A DNA stretch of 64,000 nt, taken from assembly GCA_029261195.1 (NCBI GenBank), contig JAJDBU010000044.1:1-64000 (forward strand), read 5' to 3'. The stretch's first letter is position 1. Every line of letters begins with the position of its first letter. Below are positions 16,747 to 24,957 of the stretch, piece after piece. A program made the translations under genes and the position numbers. A model generated the notes under the pieces. The model was given only the letters and a program-made list of their open reading frames with translations, searched no databases and had not been told where the DNA came from. Source of the stretch: Nitrospirota bacterium (GTDB lineage: Bacteria > Nitrospirota > Nitrospiria > SBBL01 > JAADHI01).

Positions 16747-18372
16747 ATGAAACGTACAATGAAGCAGATGATTGTCCTTTTTTCATTGGCTGCCGCATTG
16801 TTTGGCTGCGGCGGCGGGGGGAATGGCGACACACCCGGCGCCGGCGCAACGGGCGGTCCTAGCGGAGGAAGTGGAGGGGGTGCAACGGGAAAAACGCCTA
16901 TCCGTACGCTTGTTTACCACCAAATCACCTCCTTCAGTGAAAGTCAGGTAGCAGGTCAGGGTTGGCAGCATGTGCTCAGTGACAACGGGGGGCATGTGGT
17001 GTGGTACAAACAAAGGAACCCCAAAGGCGTTTTTACAGCGAACGCAGATGGCAGCAATATCCGGGAAGTGGCGAACCTGGGTACAGGCCGTCTTATACGT
17101 GTCGATATTAGCGCCGACGGTTCCAGAATTTCCTATGATGGCGGGGGAAATGGCTCAAAGGTTAACACGGTTAATTCGAATGGAAGCAACGATCGCGCCT
17201 TGCTTAGCCTCAATCAGTTTATCGGGACGCTTCGGCTCACAGGTGACGGCAGTAAGGTTTTTTTTAATTTGCCTGGCGACGCAAGAATCGAGGGTTCCGG
17301 TAACCTGGTTGAGCGTGGGGTCTATTCTATTAATTTTGATGGCAGCAGCCAGCAACAGGTGATCGGGCCCGCGAGCATCGCCGGCCTGCTGGGCATTGCC
17401 GCAAGCGATGTGAGATTTGAGGGTTTCACGAATGGTCCTGAGGTGGATGTCTCCTTTGACGGCACGCGCATTATTTTTGTTGCCAAAACGACACAAACCG
17501 GGGAACGCCACGTTTTTACGGCCAGGGACGACGGTTCGCAGTTGCGCAAAATTTTCAGTCCCCCACGATCAACTCCAATAGAAGTCGGCATAAGCCGCAA
17601 CGGTGGGAAGGTGGCATTCATCGCGACGATTGGAGGTAATCGCGAAGGGTATACCTCGAATTTTGATGGCTCGCAACTACGGAAGATTGCATCAAATAAG
17701 GATTTTCAGTTTACGGGTGTATTCGGAAACGGCGTCGGTGACCAGATTTCCCTGACCGCCGACGGTTCAAAAGTGATATTCAACGGTGACTTCCGCGGAC
17801 ATTTGTTCAACAGCGACGGCAGCGGGGTTCTTCAGCTTTCGGCCAACACCGCTGCTCCTGCTGGAATGCCTCTCATCGTCGGCAATCTTGCACGAGCAAC
17901 CATGAGCAGCGATGGTAGTCGGGTTCTCTTTTCATTCATCAAAAGTAATACGATACCACCGGGTAGCCGGTGGCAGTTGGCGACCTTGGATATCAATCCT
18001 GCCAGCCTCGGAGAAGCGACCGCGCTTACAAATATCACCGTCAACCCTGATGTTGTGGCTGTGAACCCTGCTTCTGATGCGACCATTAGTGTCAAGGTGA
18101 ACACCAACATCGACTATGTGGGCAACGTGGCGCTGCTCAACGGGCGTCGGGATTCCAAAGTAACGGTTCGGAAATTTTTCGATGATGGCGTTTCTGCCGG
18201 AGATAATGTGGCAGGGGACGGGATTTTTACCCATAACGCAATCCAGGCATTTTCCGACGCGGAAATCGGTCCGCGCATTCTGCGCATCAACGCTGAAGTA
18301 TTTTCCGCGAATGGCCGTTTGCACGGCACGGCGGTAGATCTTGAACCCTTCGCCGTTGTCGCTTCGCCCTGA
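16747..18372 (+). CDS. TolB-like beta-propeller lipoprotein
   Basis: A 541-residue lipoprotein with signal peptide MKRTMKQMIVLFSLAAALFGC (lipobox LFGC), almost identical to that of the 7973 protein, then a Gly-rich tether. Residues about 60-420 hold repeats of the TolB/WD40-like PD40 type, each with a 'DGS' core: FTANADGSNIREVANL, ISADGSRISYDGG, LTGDGSKVFFNL, SFDGTRIIFVAKT, TADGSKVIFNGDF, SSDGSRVLFSFI. The C-terminal 90 residues look like a Y-family or bacterial Ig-type domain (VKVNTNIDYVGNVALL, RKFFDDGVSAGDNVAGDGIF). GGAGGTGC upstream of the ATG at 16747 supports this start. Likely a surface or periplasmic binding protein; function unknown. Confidence 0.85.
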   Translation: MKRTMKQMIVLFSLAAALFGCGGGGNGDTPGAGATGGPSGGSGGGATGKTPIRTLVYHQITSFSESQVAGQGWQHVLSDNGGHVVWYKQRNPKGVFTANADGSNIREVANLGTGRLIRVDISADGSRISYDGGGNGSKVNTVNSNGSNDRALLSLNQFIGTLRLTGDGSKVFFNLPGDARIEGSGNLVERGVYSINFDGSSQQQVIGPASIAGLLGIAASDVRFEGFTNGPEVDVSFDGTRIIFVAKTTQTGERHVFTARDDGSQLRKIFSPPRSTPIEVGISRNGGKVAFIATIGGNREGYTSNFDGSQLRKIASNKDFQFTGVFGNGVGDQISLTADGSKVIFNGDFRGHLFNSDGSGVLQLSANTAAPAGMPLIVGNLARATMSSDGSRVLFSFIKSNTIPPGSRWQLATLDINPASLGEATALTNITVNPDVVAVNPASDATISVKVNTNIDYVGNVALLNGRRDSKVTVRKFFDDGVSAGDNVAGDGIFTHNAIQAFSDAEIGPRILRINAEVFSANGRLHGTAVDLEPFAVVASP

Positions 18373-18526
18373 GTGTCGAGACACCAGGCCGGGGACATGA
18401 ATCCAGGTTCCGAGTTGTGAATGGGAGCGGAAGTCAAGACGAATAAGAACCGAAGACCAACATCGTTTCTTAATAGAATCCCTAATATGGCTTTTACTTG
18501 CGCTGATTATGTATTACAATCGGCTC

Positions 18527-18606
18527 ATGCTCTATAATTGGCAACAAATAGACTGGCCTGAATTTAAGTACGATCTCTCCGATGTTGAAGACGGTTTATT
18601 TGCGTT
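18527..18606 (+). pseudogene. 5' fragment of a Fic-family (DUF4172) gene, cut by an IS
   Basis: From the ATG at 18527 the frame reads MLYNWQQIDWPEFKYDLSDV and EDGLFAF, which resembles the N-terminal W.W..PDWP.F.YD motif of Fic-family proteins with DUF4172. The frame then runs into IS21-type terminal sequence at 18607. The remainder of the gene, including the Fic catalytic motif, is absent. The assignment rests on about 16 residues. Confidence 0.4.
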
Positions 18607-18848
18607 TGTCAATGGTCTTTTGAAAACCTACCAAAAATGGTCGTTAAAAGTAGGCCACTTTAGCTCTCAGTTTTCCTTGTTTCGAAACCCTCTTTTCCTA
18701 TTTTTCCTTTAAGCCTGTAACTGTTTCCCCTGATGTTAATAATCACGCTGTGATGCAGCAGCCTGTCGAGAATCGCCGTCACAATAATCGGGTCATGAAA
18801 GAGTTCACTCCAGTCGGAGAATGCCTTGTTCGAGGTAATGATGGTGCT
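18607..18848 (-). mobile_element. IS21-family remnant: one terminus and the 3' end of istB
   Basis: On the minus strand the frame from about 18848 to the stop at 18660-18662 encodes the C-terminus of the IstB helper ATPase: STIITSNKAFSDW, ELFHDPIIVTAILDRLLHHS and VIINIRGNSYRLK. Between that stop and 18607 lies a typical IS21 terminal region with repeated AAAACCTACCAAAAATGG and GTTAAAAGTAGG motifs, ending TG at 18607-18608 (TGTCAATGG). The rest of the element (istA, most of istB and the other terminus) is missing, so this is an IS scar left after a deletion. Confidence 0.8.
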
Positions 18849-19665
18849 TTATGATCCGGAAGGTTTTCTGATCGCCGCCAATGACGATGCCGGTGCCGGT
18901 CCGCCTGCCTGCCGCTTCCCGGAAAGGGGGAGAAATGCCGTTCTGTGTGTTGCGCTCCCACTATTAAGTGCCACGGGCGAGGCCTTGCCCGACCCGAGTA
19001 CCTACCGGATCGTCGTCAGTGCGGTGGATAAAGCCGGGACCACCAGTCCACTGACCGAAGGCCTGGGGCATCGAAGAAGCGTCGCCGGAGGGCAGTACGC
19101 GCTGAAGGTCTTTGGTGGGGCATTCTCCGCCCCCGGCCCGCTGAGTCTCCCTGAACTCCTTTTCCCCGGAGAGGGTCAAACGGACTTGGAAACCAGTGTC
19201 ACCTTTCGATGGAAGCCGAGCACAGACCCGATCGGTGGCGCAGTGAGTTATGAGCATTGTCTGCGTGAAAATGATTCCAATTTTACCGGAGCAGATTGCA
19301 CCTCCATTGACCAGACAGCCTCGCTTTTGAATAAGGGCGTCCGGGTTGCGGGTTGGGGTCTCTCTGGAACAGGCTTGCTCTTATTGGGGATGGCCCTTTT
19401 CGGCGGAATGAAAAGCAAGGGGAAAGTCGGGTTCCTGATCGCCATGATGGTCACCGCAGGGATGCTGTTGGTCTCTTGCGGAGGTGGAGGGGGTGGCAGT
19501 GGCAGTCCTGGTGATGGTGATGGTGGTGGGGGCGGAAGCGCCTCTGAAGTCACCCGAACCGTCTCCGGGCTGAACCCCGGTACAAGCTATTTCTGGAAAG
19601 TGATTGCAAAAAATGGAGCCGGAGAGTCGGCAGAAAACGGAATAAGGAGTTTTACCACCCAGTAA
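18849..19665 (+). pseudogene. 3' part of a secreted fibronectin-III protein, 5' truncated at the IS scar
   Basis: An open frame runs from inside the IS remnant to 19665, but its first codons are antisense to istB, so the native part begins near 18849 (YDPEGFLIAANDDAGAG). It looks like the C-terminus of a larger surface protein. The end is a fibronectin type III domain whose halves (TSVTFRWKPSTDPIGGAVSY and VSGLNPGTSYFWKVIAKN) are separated by about 80 residues with two hydrophobic helices (LLLLGMALFGG; GFLIAMMVTAGMLLVSC) and a Gly-rich stretch. The second helix plus VSCGGG mimics a lipoprotein signal peptide starting at the ATG 19408; a small separate lipoprotein of 85 residues is possible. 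Confidence 0.65.
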
Positions 19666-19786
19666 GAAAAACATGATGGTCGGGGAGGGCAGTCACAGCC
19701 TTGGGTGGCTTTTTTCAAAACATACAACGCGTGACGCGTCCTGGTAATGTGAGAACGCTTGACGACGTAATCTGGAGGGAGCAATC

Positions 19787-20824
19787 ATGAAGAAACGGAT
19801 TGTCATCTGTGCGGACGGAACATGGAACCGTCCCGAGAAAAATTTAAAGAATGACTTCGCCACGAACGTACTCCGCTTGGCCCGAGCCATTCAGCCTGTG
19901 GGAGAAGATGAAAACTCACAGCAGGTATTCTACGACTGGGGCGTAGGATCCTACTATGATCCATTAATCGGCGGGGCGACGGGTAAAGGGCTGAATAAAA
20001 ACGTCATGGACGATTACCGCTATATTATTCAGAACTACTCGCCGGGTGACGATTTATTTCTGTTCGGCTTCAGTCGTGGTGCTTTTACCATTCGCAGCCT
20101 GTGCGGCTTGATCAACAACTGCGGGATCCTCAAGCGCCCGGATGCACGACTTATCCAGACAGCCTTCAACCATTATAAAAAACCTGGAAAAGATTATTCG
20201 CCGTCGGGTCAAAAATCCGTAGAATTCCGCCGAGCGCACGCTCACCCATCCCGAGAAATTAAATTCGTTGGCGTTTGGGACACCGTCGGCGCGCTGGGCA
20301 TTCCCTTCTCCTTTCTGGGCCTGTTCGATAGTCAGGATGAGTTCTACGACAATAAGATGGGGCCCAACATTCGCATTGCACGCCATGCCCTGGCTATAGA
20401 CGAGTTACGCTCTGACTTTGAACCGACCATCTGGCTGTCCAGGAAGAACATGGATCTGAAACAGGTTTGGTTCATTGGCGTTCATACCGACGTAGGGGGT
20501 GGCTACGCCCCGGATCAAGACGGTACCCTGCTGTCCGATATTACGCTGGATTGGATGATGCGAGAGGCTAAGGCCGCCGGCTTGACACTGGAGCCGCACT
20601 TACCGGAGCGCCTGAAACCAAAACCCACCGCGACTCTACACAAGTCACGACGGCACATCTACCGTTCTAAACGCCCTGCGCCGAGAGAAATAGATCACGG
20701 CGGAGAGGTGCTGATCCACAAATCGGTGAAACAGCGCTGGGAACAAGACCCGAAATATCGACCACAGAAGCTAGCAGAATACATCAAAAATTACGGCTGG
20801 TTGGAGCGTTATCTTGTGTTTTGA
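19787..20824 (+). CDS. DUF2235 alpha/beta-hydrolase (T6SS phospholipase-effector-like)
   Basis: A 345-residue protein of the DUF2235 family. The start (KRIVICADGTWNRPE, FYDWGVGSYYDPLIGGATG) and the nucleophile elbow GFSRGAF (Ser of GxSxG, about residue 92) are characteristic. An Asp in VGVWDTVGALG and a His in VHTDVGGGY complete a likely Ser-Asp-His triad. Related proteins include Tle1-type phospholipase effectors of type VI secretion, but many DUF2235 members are stand-alone cytoplasmic enzymes; no T6SS gene, VgrG or immunity gene is seen here. GGAGGGAG precedes the ATG. A weak hairpin with a T-run (19696-19717) lies upstream. Confidence 0.88.
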   Translation: MKKRIVICADGTWNRPEKNLKNDFATNVLRLARAIQPVGEDENSQQVFYDWGVGSYYDPLIGGATGKGLNKNVMDDYRYIIQNYSPGDDLFLFGFSRGAFTIRSLCGLINNCGILKRPDARLIQTAFNHYKKPGKDYSPSGQKSVEFRRAHAHPSREIKFVGVWDTVGALGIPFSFLGLFDSQDEFYDNKMGPNIRIARHALAIDELRSDFEPTIWLSRKNMDLKQVWFIGVHTDVGGGYAPDQDGTLLSDITLDWMMREAKAAGLTLEPHLPERLKPKPTATLHKSRRHIYRSKRPAPREIDHGGEVLIHKSVKQRWEQDPKYRPQKLAEYIKNYGWLERYLVF

Positions 20825-21017
20825 ACAATCCAAACGTCGCAGAAAAATGGGCGTTTCAAGGCTCTTGGCTCCCTCATCCTTATTGGCCCGTCTGCTCAAG
20901 CCTGACGACCAGTTACAGCTTTTTAGAGGTTTATGGGCTTATGTTTTGCGTTTCGAGGGACATACTACGGACTACGTCCTTTTTAAAATCAAAAACTTAA
21001 ACATTTGCCTGCAAGCC

Positions 21018-22490
21018 CTAATTGCTTTGATTCGAAAGCAGAAAAAACTGGTTGGCGGAGCCTGTTAGGTCGCTACCCATGTAGATTAGATCTATGCTTT
21101 GGAAGCCTTGAGGCGCGTCAAAGCCGGTGAAAAATCCGGAAATAAGAGAGGTCGGAGAAAGTGCGCCAGTGCTGAACCGCCAGTTCCCTGTGAACTTTCC
21201 TAAGCCGTTCCCGTAGAGTACGAAGAGTTCATTCGTATCCGGGAGAGCGATTGCAATGTCGTCGTTTGTTCCAACATTAAAATCCCCGATTGTAATTGTT
21301 CCGGGTTTAGAACTTAAAGGTATTTGAAGGGGCGTTCCGAAGCTGCCGTCACCGTTTCCCAATAAAACCGAAATCTGACTGCTAGCGGCATGGGCAGCCA
21401 CCAGGTCCGGTATATCATCTCCGTTAAAATCACCTTCCGCAAGATAAGTGATGACACCCGGGAAGGAGAGCGTGGTATTTGAACTGAAACTGCCCTGTCC
21501 ATTTCCGAATAAAACGAAGAGATCTTTTGACCCTTCACGTACCACCGCTAAGTCGAGTGTGGTATTTCGATCAAAATCGGCGACGATCATCTGAATGGGT
21601 TTTCCCCCGACGGGAAATGTACCCGTCTCTGTGTGGGTGAAGGGTAGTTGACTCCTGTCTTGTCGGAAAAAAATAATTTCTCCGGCTGCCGTGCCGACAA
21701 TTAAATCTGAGATTGGGAAATCATTGAGAAAGCTGCCATGAAATTTTCCGGCCGCCAGGGAAACGGGCGTTTGTCCGACCACTAGGGAGATCGTTTGTGA
21801 AATAGAAGGTGGCTGTTGGCCTGTGGTGTCCGACGAAATAAAATGAATCTTTTGATCGGATCCGCTTGCCACGGCGAGTTCAGCGGCGAAGCTGTTTAAA
21901 ACGCCTACGAAATCGCCAACCACCATTGCAACGGGGTCAGTCACTGGGATCGGTTTTTCCTCGAAGGTGTTGTTCCCGTTTCCGAGCAGGAAAGAGACCT
22001 GATTTAAATCAGGATTTCGTGCGACCAGATCAAGATTATTGTCGTCATTCAGGTCGATGGTCTGTCCGTCCCGAACGAACAGGCCTCCGACGGCAAGCTC
22101 TACTACGCCCGAAGTGAGAGGTTCCCCTATAGCTTTTTTGATTTTCGTGAGGCCGACTTTTCCTGTTCCACTGAGTCCCGCATCGCGATTTCTTGTGGCC
22201 TGAACCGTTGCGGTAGCGACCTGAGCTGTGACGGCTTCCGAAACATAGAGCCCCGTATTTGGGTCAATCGTACCGGGGCCACTCAGTAGAGACCAAGTGA
22301 CATTTTCGTCCAAAACACCTGAAACTTTTGCCGAAAACTGAACGCGTCCTTCGCTGTCCGGTACTCGAAAAAAATCAGGGCTGACCGTGAGCGTACCTTG
22401 TCCGCCTGACTCAGCCGCAGAGCAGCCGAATAAAAAGGCAAAGCATAAGACGATCAAGCTTATTGCGTGAAAATTATATTTTTCCGACAT
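21018..22490 (-). CDS. FG-GAP/VCBS-repeat lipoprotein
   Basis: A 490-residue lipoprotein (signal peptide ending FAFLFGCSA). Residues about 35-100 form a bacterial Ig-like domain (FSAKVSGVLDENVTWSLLSG, GTIDPNTGLYV). From about 150 on there are FG-GAP-type repeats with Asp/Asn-rich calcium loops: DLNDDNNLDLVARN, VVGDFVG, VADFDRNTTLDLAVV, EGDFNGDDIPDLVAAH, IGDFNVGTNDDIAIA, each followed by LLGNGNNTF-like blades. Probably a beta-propeller on the cell surface. The 193-bp stretch between the DUF2235 stop and this gene shows no recognised feature. The metallopeptidase gene ends 46 bp upstream on the same strand, so they may be co-transcribed. Confidence 0.85.
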   Translation of the reverse strand: MSEKYNFHAISLIVLCFAFLFGCSAAESGGQGTLTVSPDFFRVPDSEGRVQFSAKVSGVLDENVTWSLLSGPGTIDPNTGLYVSEAVTAQVATATVQATRNRDAGLSGTGKVGLTKIKKAIGEPLTSGVVELAVGGLFVRDGQTIDLNDDNNLDLVARNPDLNQVSFLLGNGNNTFEEKPIPVTDPVAMVVGDFVGVLNSFAAELAVASGSDQKIHFISSDTTGQQPPSISQTISLVVGQTPVSLAAGKFHGSFLNDFPISDLIVGTAAGEIIFFRQDRSQLPFTHTETGTFPVGGKPIQMIVADFDRNTTLDLAVVREGSKDLFVLFGNGQGSFSSNTTLSFPGVITYLAEGDFNGDDIPDLVAAHAASSQISVLLGNGDGSFGTPLQIPLSSKPGTITIGDFNVGTNDDIAIALPDTNELFVLYGNGLGKFTGNWRFSTGALSPTSLISGFFTGFDAPQGFQSIDLIYMGSDLTGSANQFFLLSNQSN

Positions 22491-22536
22491 ATATATTCAG
22501 TATAACCTAAAAACTGAAAACTGCCGGGCTTGCGCG

Positions 22537-24423
22537 TTATTGAGAGCTTGTTAGTTTGATGTCATACGCGCCGAATCGACCGGCGGAGGGGGGGGCGATT
22601 GATGAATGTTTGATGTGGGCGTTCAGTGGTACGTCGTCACCACCGGTCCAAACAAAAGAGACAGAGGACGCAAGGTTTGTCCTGCCATTTGGCGGGCAAG
22701 TACTTGAACAATTGGAGAAGCTTAAACCGCTTGCATTGTCATTCTGACCTACGATGGTCCCGCCTTCTTTGATTGTCAGCAGGGTGTCTGCACCATTTGT
22801 GAGATTGAATGTTTCGATGGTATAGGTAAGTCCCTTATTCACCATCAAAGGGATGATATCTTCATCTCCATCCGGGTTTCCATTTTTGTAAATCGTACGG
22901 TGCGCCGTTGCTACGTTCAAGGAAGCAGGGACGGAAGTATCGGGGAAGAGTTCAATCTTCCGTCCCGTCATGATGGTTTGGAAGTGAGTGGTAAAGGACG
23001 CAGTTAAGGCATTCTTTTCAAATTGCAGCCAGAAAGTCTCCATTGTGGCCGGAGAAAATGATGGGAAGCTCATGGCGGTTTGCCAGATTTTTACGAAATC
23101 CAATTGAATGCGGTCATTATCAGTCGCGTTGTTGTTGATCGGATCGAGTAGATCCCACAAAATACCGGCCACGGCGATTTCGCTTGTCGTGTAGAGGGCA
23201 GAGGTATTGAGCGAAGAGGAAGGCAGGGTTGTGTAGTCCTCAATATTAAAGGAAAGTCCTAATCCCCCCTCTACGGTATCGACATAGATCGGCGTGCCTC
23301 TGACAGCGCTTGAGAAAAAGTTGGCCCAGCCTTCCGACCAGCTCAGGCGAATGTCCTGGTCATTTTCATTCAAGGCATGCGATCCTCCAGGGGAATCGTC
23401 TTTAGAAAATTGACTTAAGACAAAATGTCCGAACTCGTGGATAATCACCGAATCGTCGTATTCATCGGCATCGCCCTTTCCTCCCCCGCCCAGAACAAAG
23501 ATTTCATTTTGCGGACTCGTAAAATAGGTGCCCTCAGCACTTCCGCGTTCCCAATAGCCGGTGAGCATGGGCAAAAGGCATGCTGTATTGGGTGCGGGAC
23601 AGGGACCCGCTTGCTGAACAAATTCACTTGCATCTAAAAAGACGTCTAACAGGTTAAAAACGCCTCCTGCGCCTCCTGCTTTTGCGCTCAGATTGAGGTT
23701 TGCCGAAAAGGGAGTGGCAGTACTGTCGTCCATGCCTGGTGATAAAAAGGAATAAAGCGATTGATCTTCCGGATTGTTCCGAATCTCAAGTTTTGATAAA
23801 TCTGCAGGGTCACTTTTACTGACAACACGTACATAGACCCCCCCACGCTGTCCGCTGTTGTCTGCCGTAATGTTGAAATTGCCAAAGGCATCACTTGCGC
23901 CAGTGGCGATTGTTTTAAAACCGTCAATTGCAACAATCTCTATGAGGGCTTTGCGAACGGGCTTTAATTCAATGTTTCCTGTAAAACCATTTTCGTCAAA
24001 GGTTTTATCTTCATAGCTCGCCTTTCCGGCTATATTAATCGCAGAGGCCCCGTTATTCGGACTGACCACACCAACCCTGGCGCTGTTAACGGTCGATTCA
24101 AATGTCGCAGTGACACGAGCGATACCGACTTTTATCCCTTTTGCCAATCCATTTTGATCAACTGTAAAGACGCTTGGGTCATCCGAAGCCCAAACAAACT
24201 TCACATTTTTTACCACTTCCCCAGCGGCATTCTTGAACAGAGCCGAAAATTGAACCGATGCCCCTCCTGCAACCAGGGTCGTCAGTCCGGGTGTGATTTC
24301 AATTTGATCTTTAGGTTGTTGGTTTTCACTTTCCTGGTTTTCATTACCAGAGCTTTTTTCATTGCAATCTGTTAGAAACAGGAAGCTCAGGACTACAAGC
24401 ATCTTGAAAAATTTTATAAACAT
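22537..24423 (-). CDS. Lipoprotein with Big_2-like domain and zinc-metallopeptidase motif
   Basis: A 628-residue lipoprotein (MFIKFFKMLVVLSFLFLTDC, lipobox LTDC). Residues about 38-115 form an Ig-like Big_2 domain (LTTLVAGGASVQFSAL, VFTVDQNGLAKGIKVGIARV). A carboxypeptidase-regulatory-like segment follows (about 130-210). Near residue 330 is the zinc motif HEFGH (in SVIIHEFGHFVLSQF), with a downstream SWSEGWANFFSSA that could supply the third ligand (Glu), as in gluzincins. The C-terminal 110 residues are beta-rich (YTIETFNLTNGADTLLTIKE) like pre-peptidase C-terminal domains. Likely a secreted or surface protease. A six-base gap to the next upstream gene (24430) suggests co-translation. Confidence 0.85.
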   Translation of the reverse strand: MFIKFFKMLVVLSFLFLTDCNEKSSGNENQESENQQPKDQIEITPGLTTLVAGGASVQFSALFKNAAGEVVKNVKFVWASDDPSVFTVDQNGLAKGIKVGIARVTATFESTVNSARVGVVSPNNGASAINIAGKASYEDKTFDENGFTGNIELKPVRKALIEIVAIDGFKTIATGASDAFGNFNITADNSGQRGGVYVRVVSKSDPADLSKLEIRNNPEDQSLYSFLSPGMDDSTATPFSANLNLSAKAGGAGGVFNLLDVFLDASEFVQQAGPCPAPNTACLLPMLTGYWERGSAEGTYFTSPQNEIFVLGGGGKGDADEYDDSVIIHEFGHFVLSQFSKDDSPGGSHALNENDQDIRLSWSEGWANFFSSAVRGTPIYVDTVEGGLGLSFNIEDYTTLPSSSLNTSALYTTSEIAVAGILWDLLDPINNNATDNDRIQLDFVKIWQTAMSFPSFSPATMETFWLQFEKNALTASFTTHFQTIMTGRKIELFPDTSVPASLNVATAHRTIYKNGNPDGDEDIIPLMVNKGLTYTIETFNLTNGADTLLTIKEGGTIVGQNDNASGLSFSNCSSTCPPNGRTNLASSVSFVWTGGDDVPLNAHIKHSSIAPPSAGRFGAYDIKLTSSQ

Positions 24424-24429
24424 GATGCC

Positions 24430-24900
24430 TTACTCTCTGAATTCCAAAATACTACCCCCGGGCCCCTTATGTTTGATTGGGGGACGGGAACCCAATGTGT
24501 TTTTGTCTGATTGCTCCAAGGTCAATCGTCGTTCCTGCCTGAAGATGCCTCCTGTCAGAGGATGAATACTCGCCTTGCCGATAATTTTATATGAATCAGA
24601 CGCACCTTGTTCAACGGTCACCTCAAGCTTTTTTTGCTCTCCTTTTTCCATCGGCCCTTCCCAGCGCTCTTCTCCCTCAATCAAACGAAGTCCGAGTGGC
24701 CGTTCGAGGCTGATGGCGACCTTTACCCCCGCGACATTTGCTGTTGCAATAAGGGCAATACGTGTTTCGGTTTCTGAGAGATGGCGATAGGAAAATCTCA
24801 GTTCTATTGGAGGACGGGGTTTGATCGCATTAGAAGGTTCGGAAGCGAATATGAGGAAAAGGAGGGAAAGAACCAGTGTGACTGTGTACCGCAAGATCAA
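24430..24900 (-). CDS. Exported beta-rich protein, partner gene of the metallopeptidase
   Basis: 156 residues: a signal peptide (MILRYTVTLVLSLLFLIFAS, cleavage near SNA) and a strand-rich domain (IELRFSYRHLS, RIALIATANVAGVKVAISLE, KKLEVTVEQGASDSYKIIGKA). I do not recognise the family. It ends six bases before the metallopeptidase gene, so it could be a chaperone, inhibitor or accessory for it; this is only a context argument. Confidence 0.6.
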   Translation of the reverse strand: MILRYTVTLVLSLLFLIFASEPSNAIKPRPPIELRFSYRHLSETETRIALIATANVAGVKVAISLERPLGLRLIEGEERWEGPMEKGEQKKLEVTVEQGASDSYKIIGKASIHPLTGGIFRQERRLTLEQSDKNTLGSRPPIKHKGPGGSILEFRE

Positions 24901-24957
24901 ACCTCGGATTGGGGCAATACACCGATAAAAGCGCAGACGAAGGAGCCTAACTGCGTC

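Noticed and set aside
19787-20824. Type VI secretion effector module
   Set aside because: The DUF2235 domain alone is not enough; no VgrG, PAAR, adaptor or immunity gene is nearby.
20814-21068. 84-codon plus-strand ORF after the DUF2235 gene
   Set aside because: Overlaps both neighbouring genes, lacks a ribosome site, and its product shows no domain.
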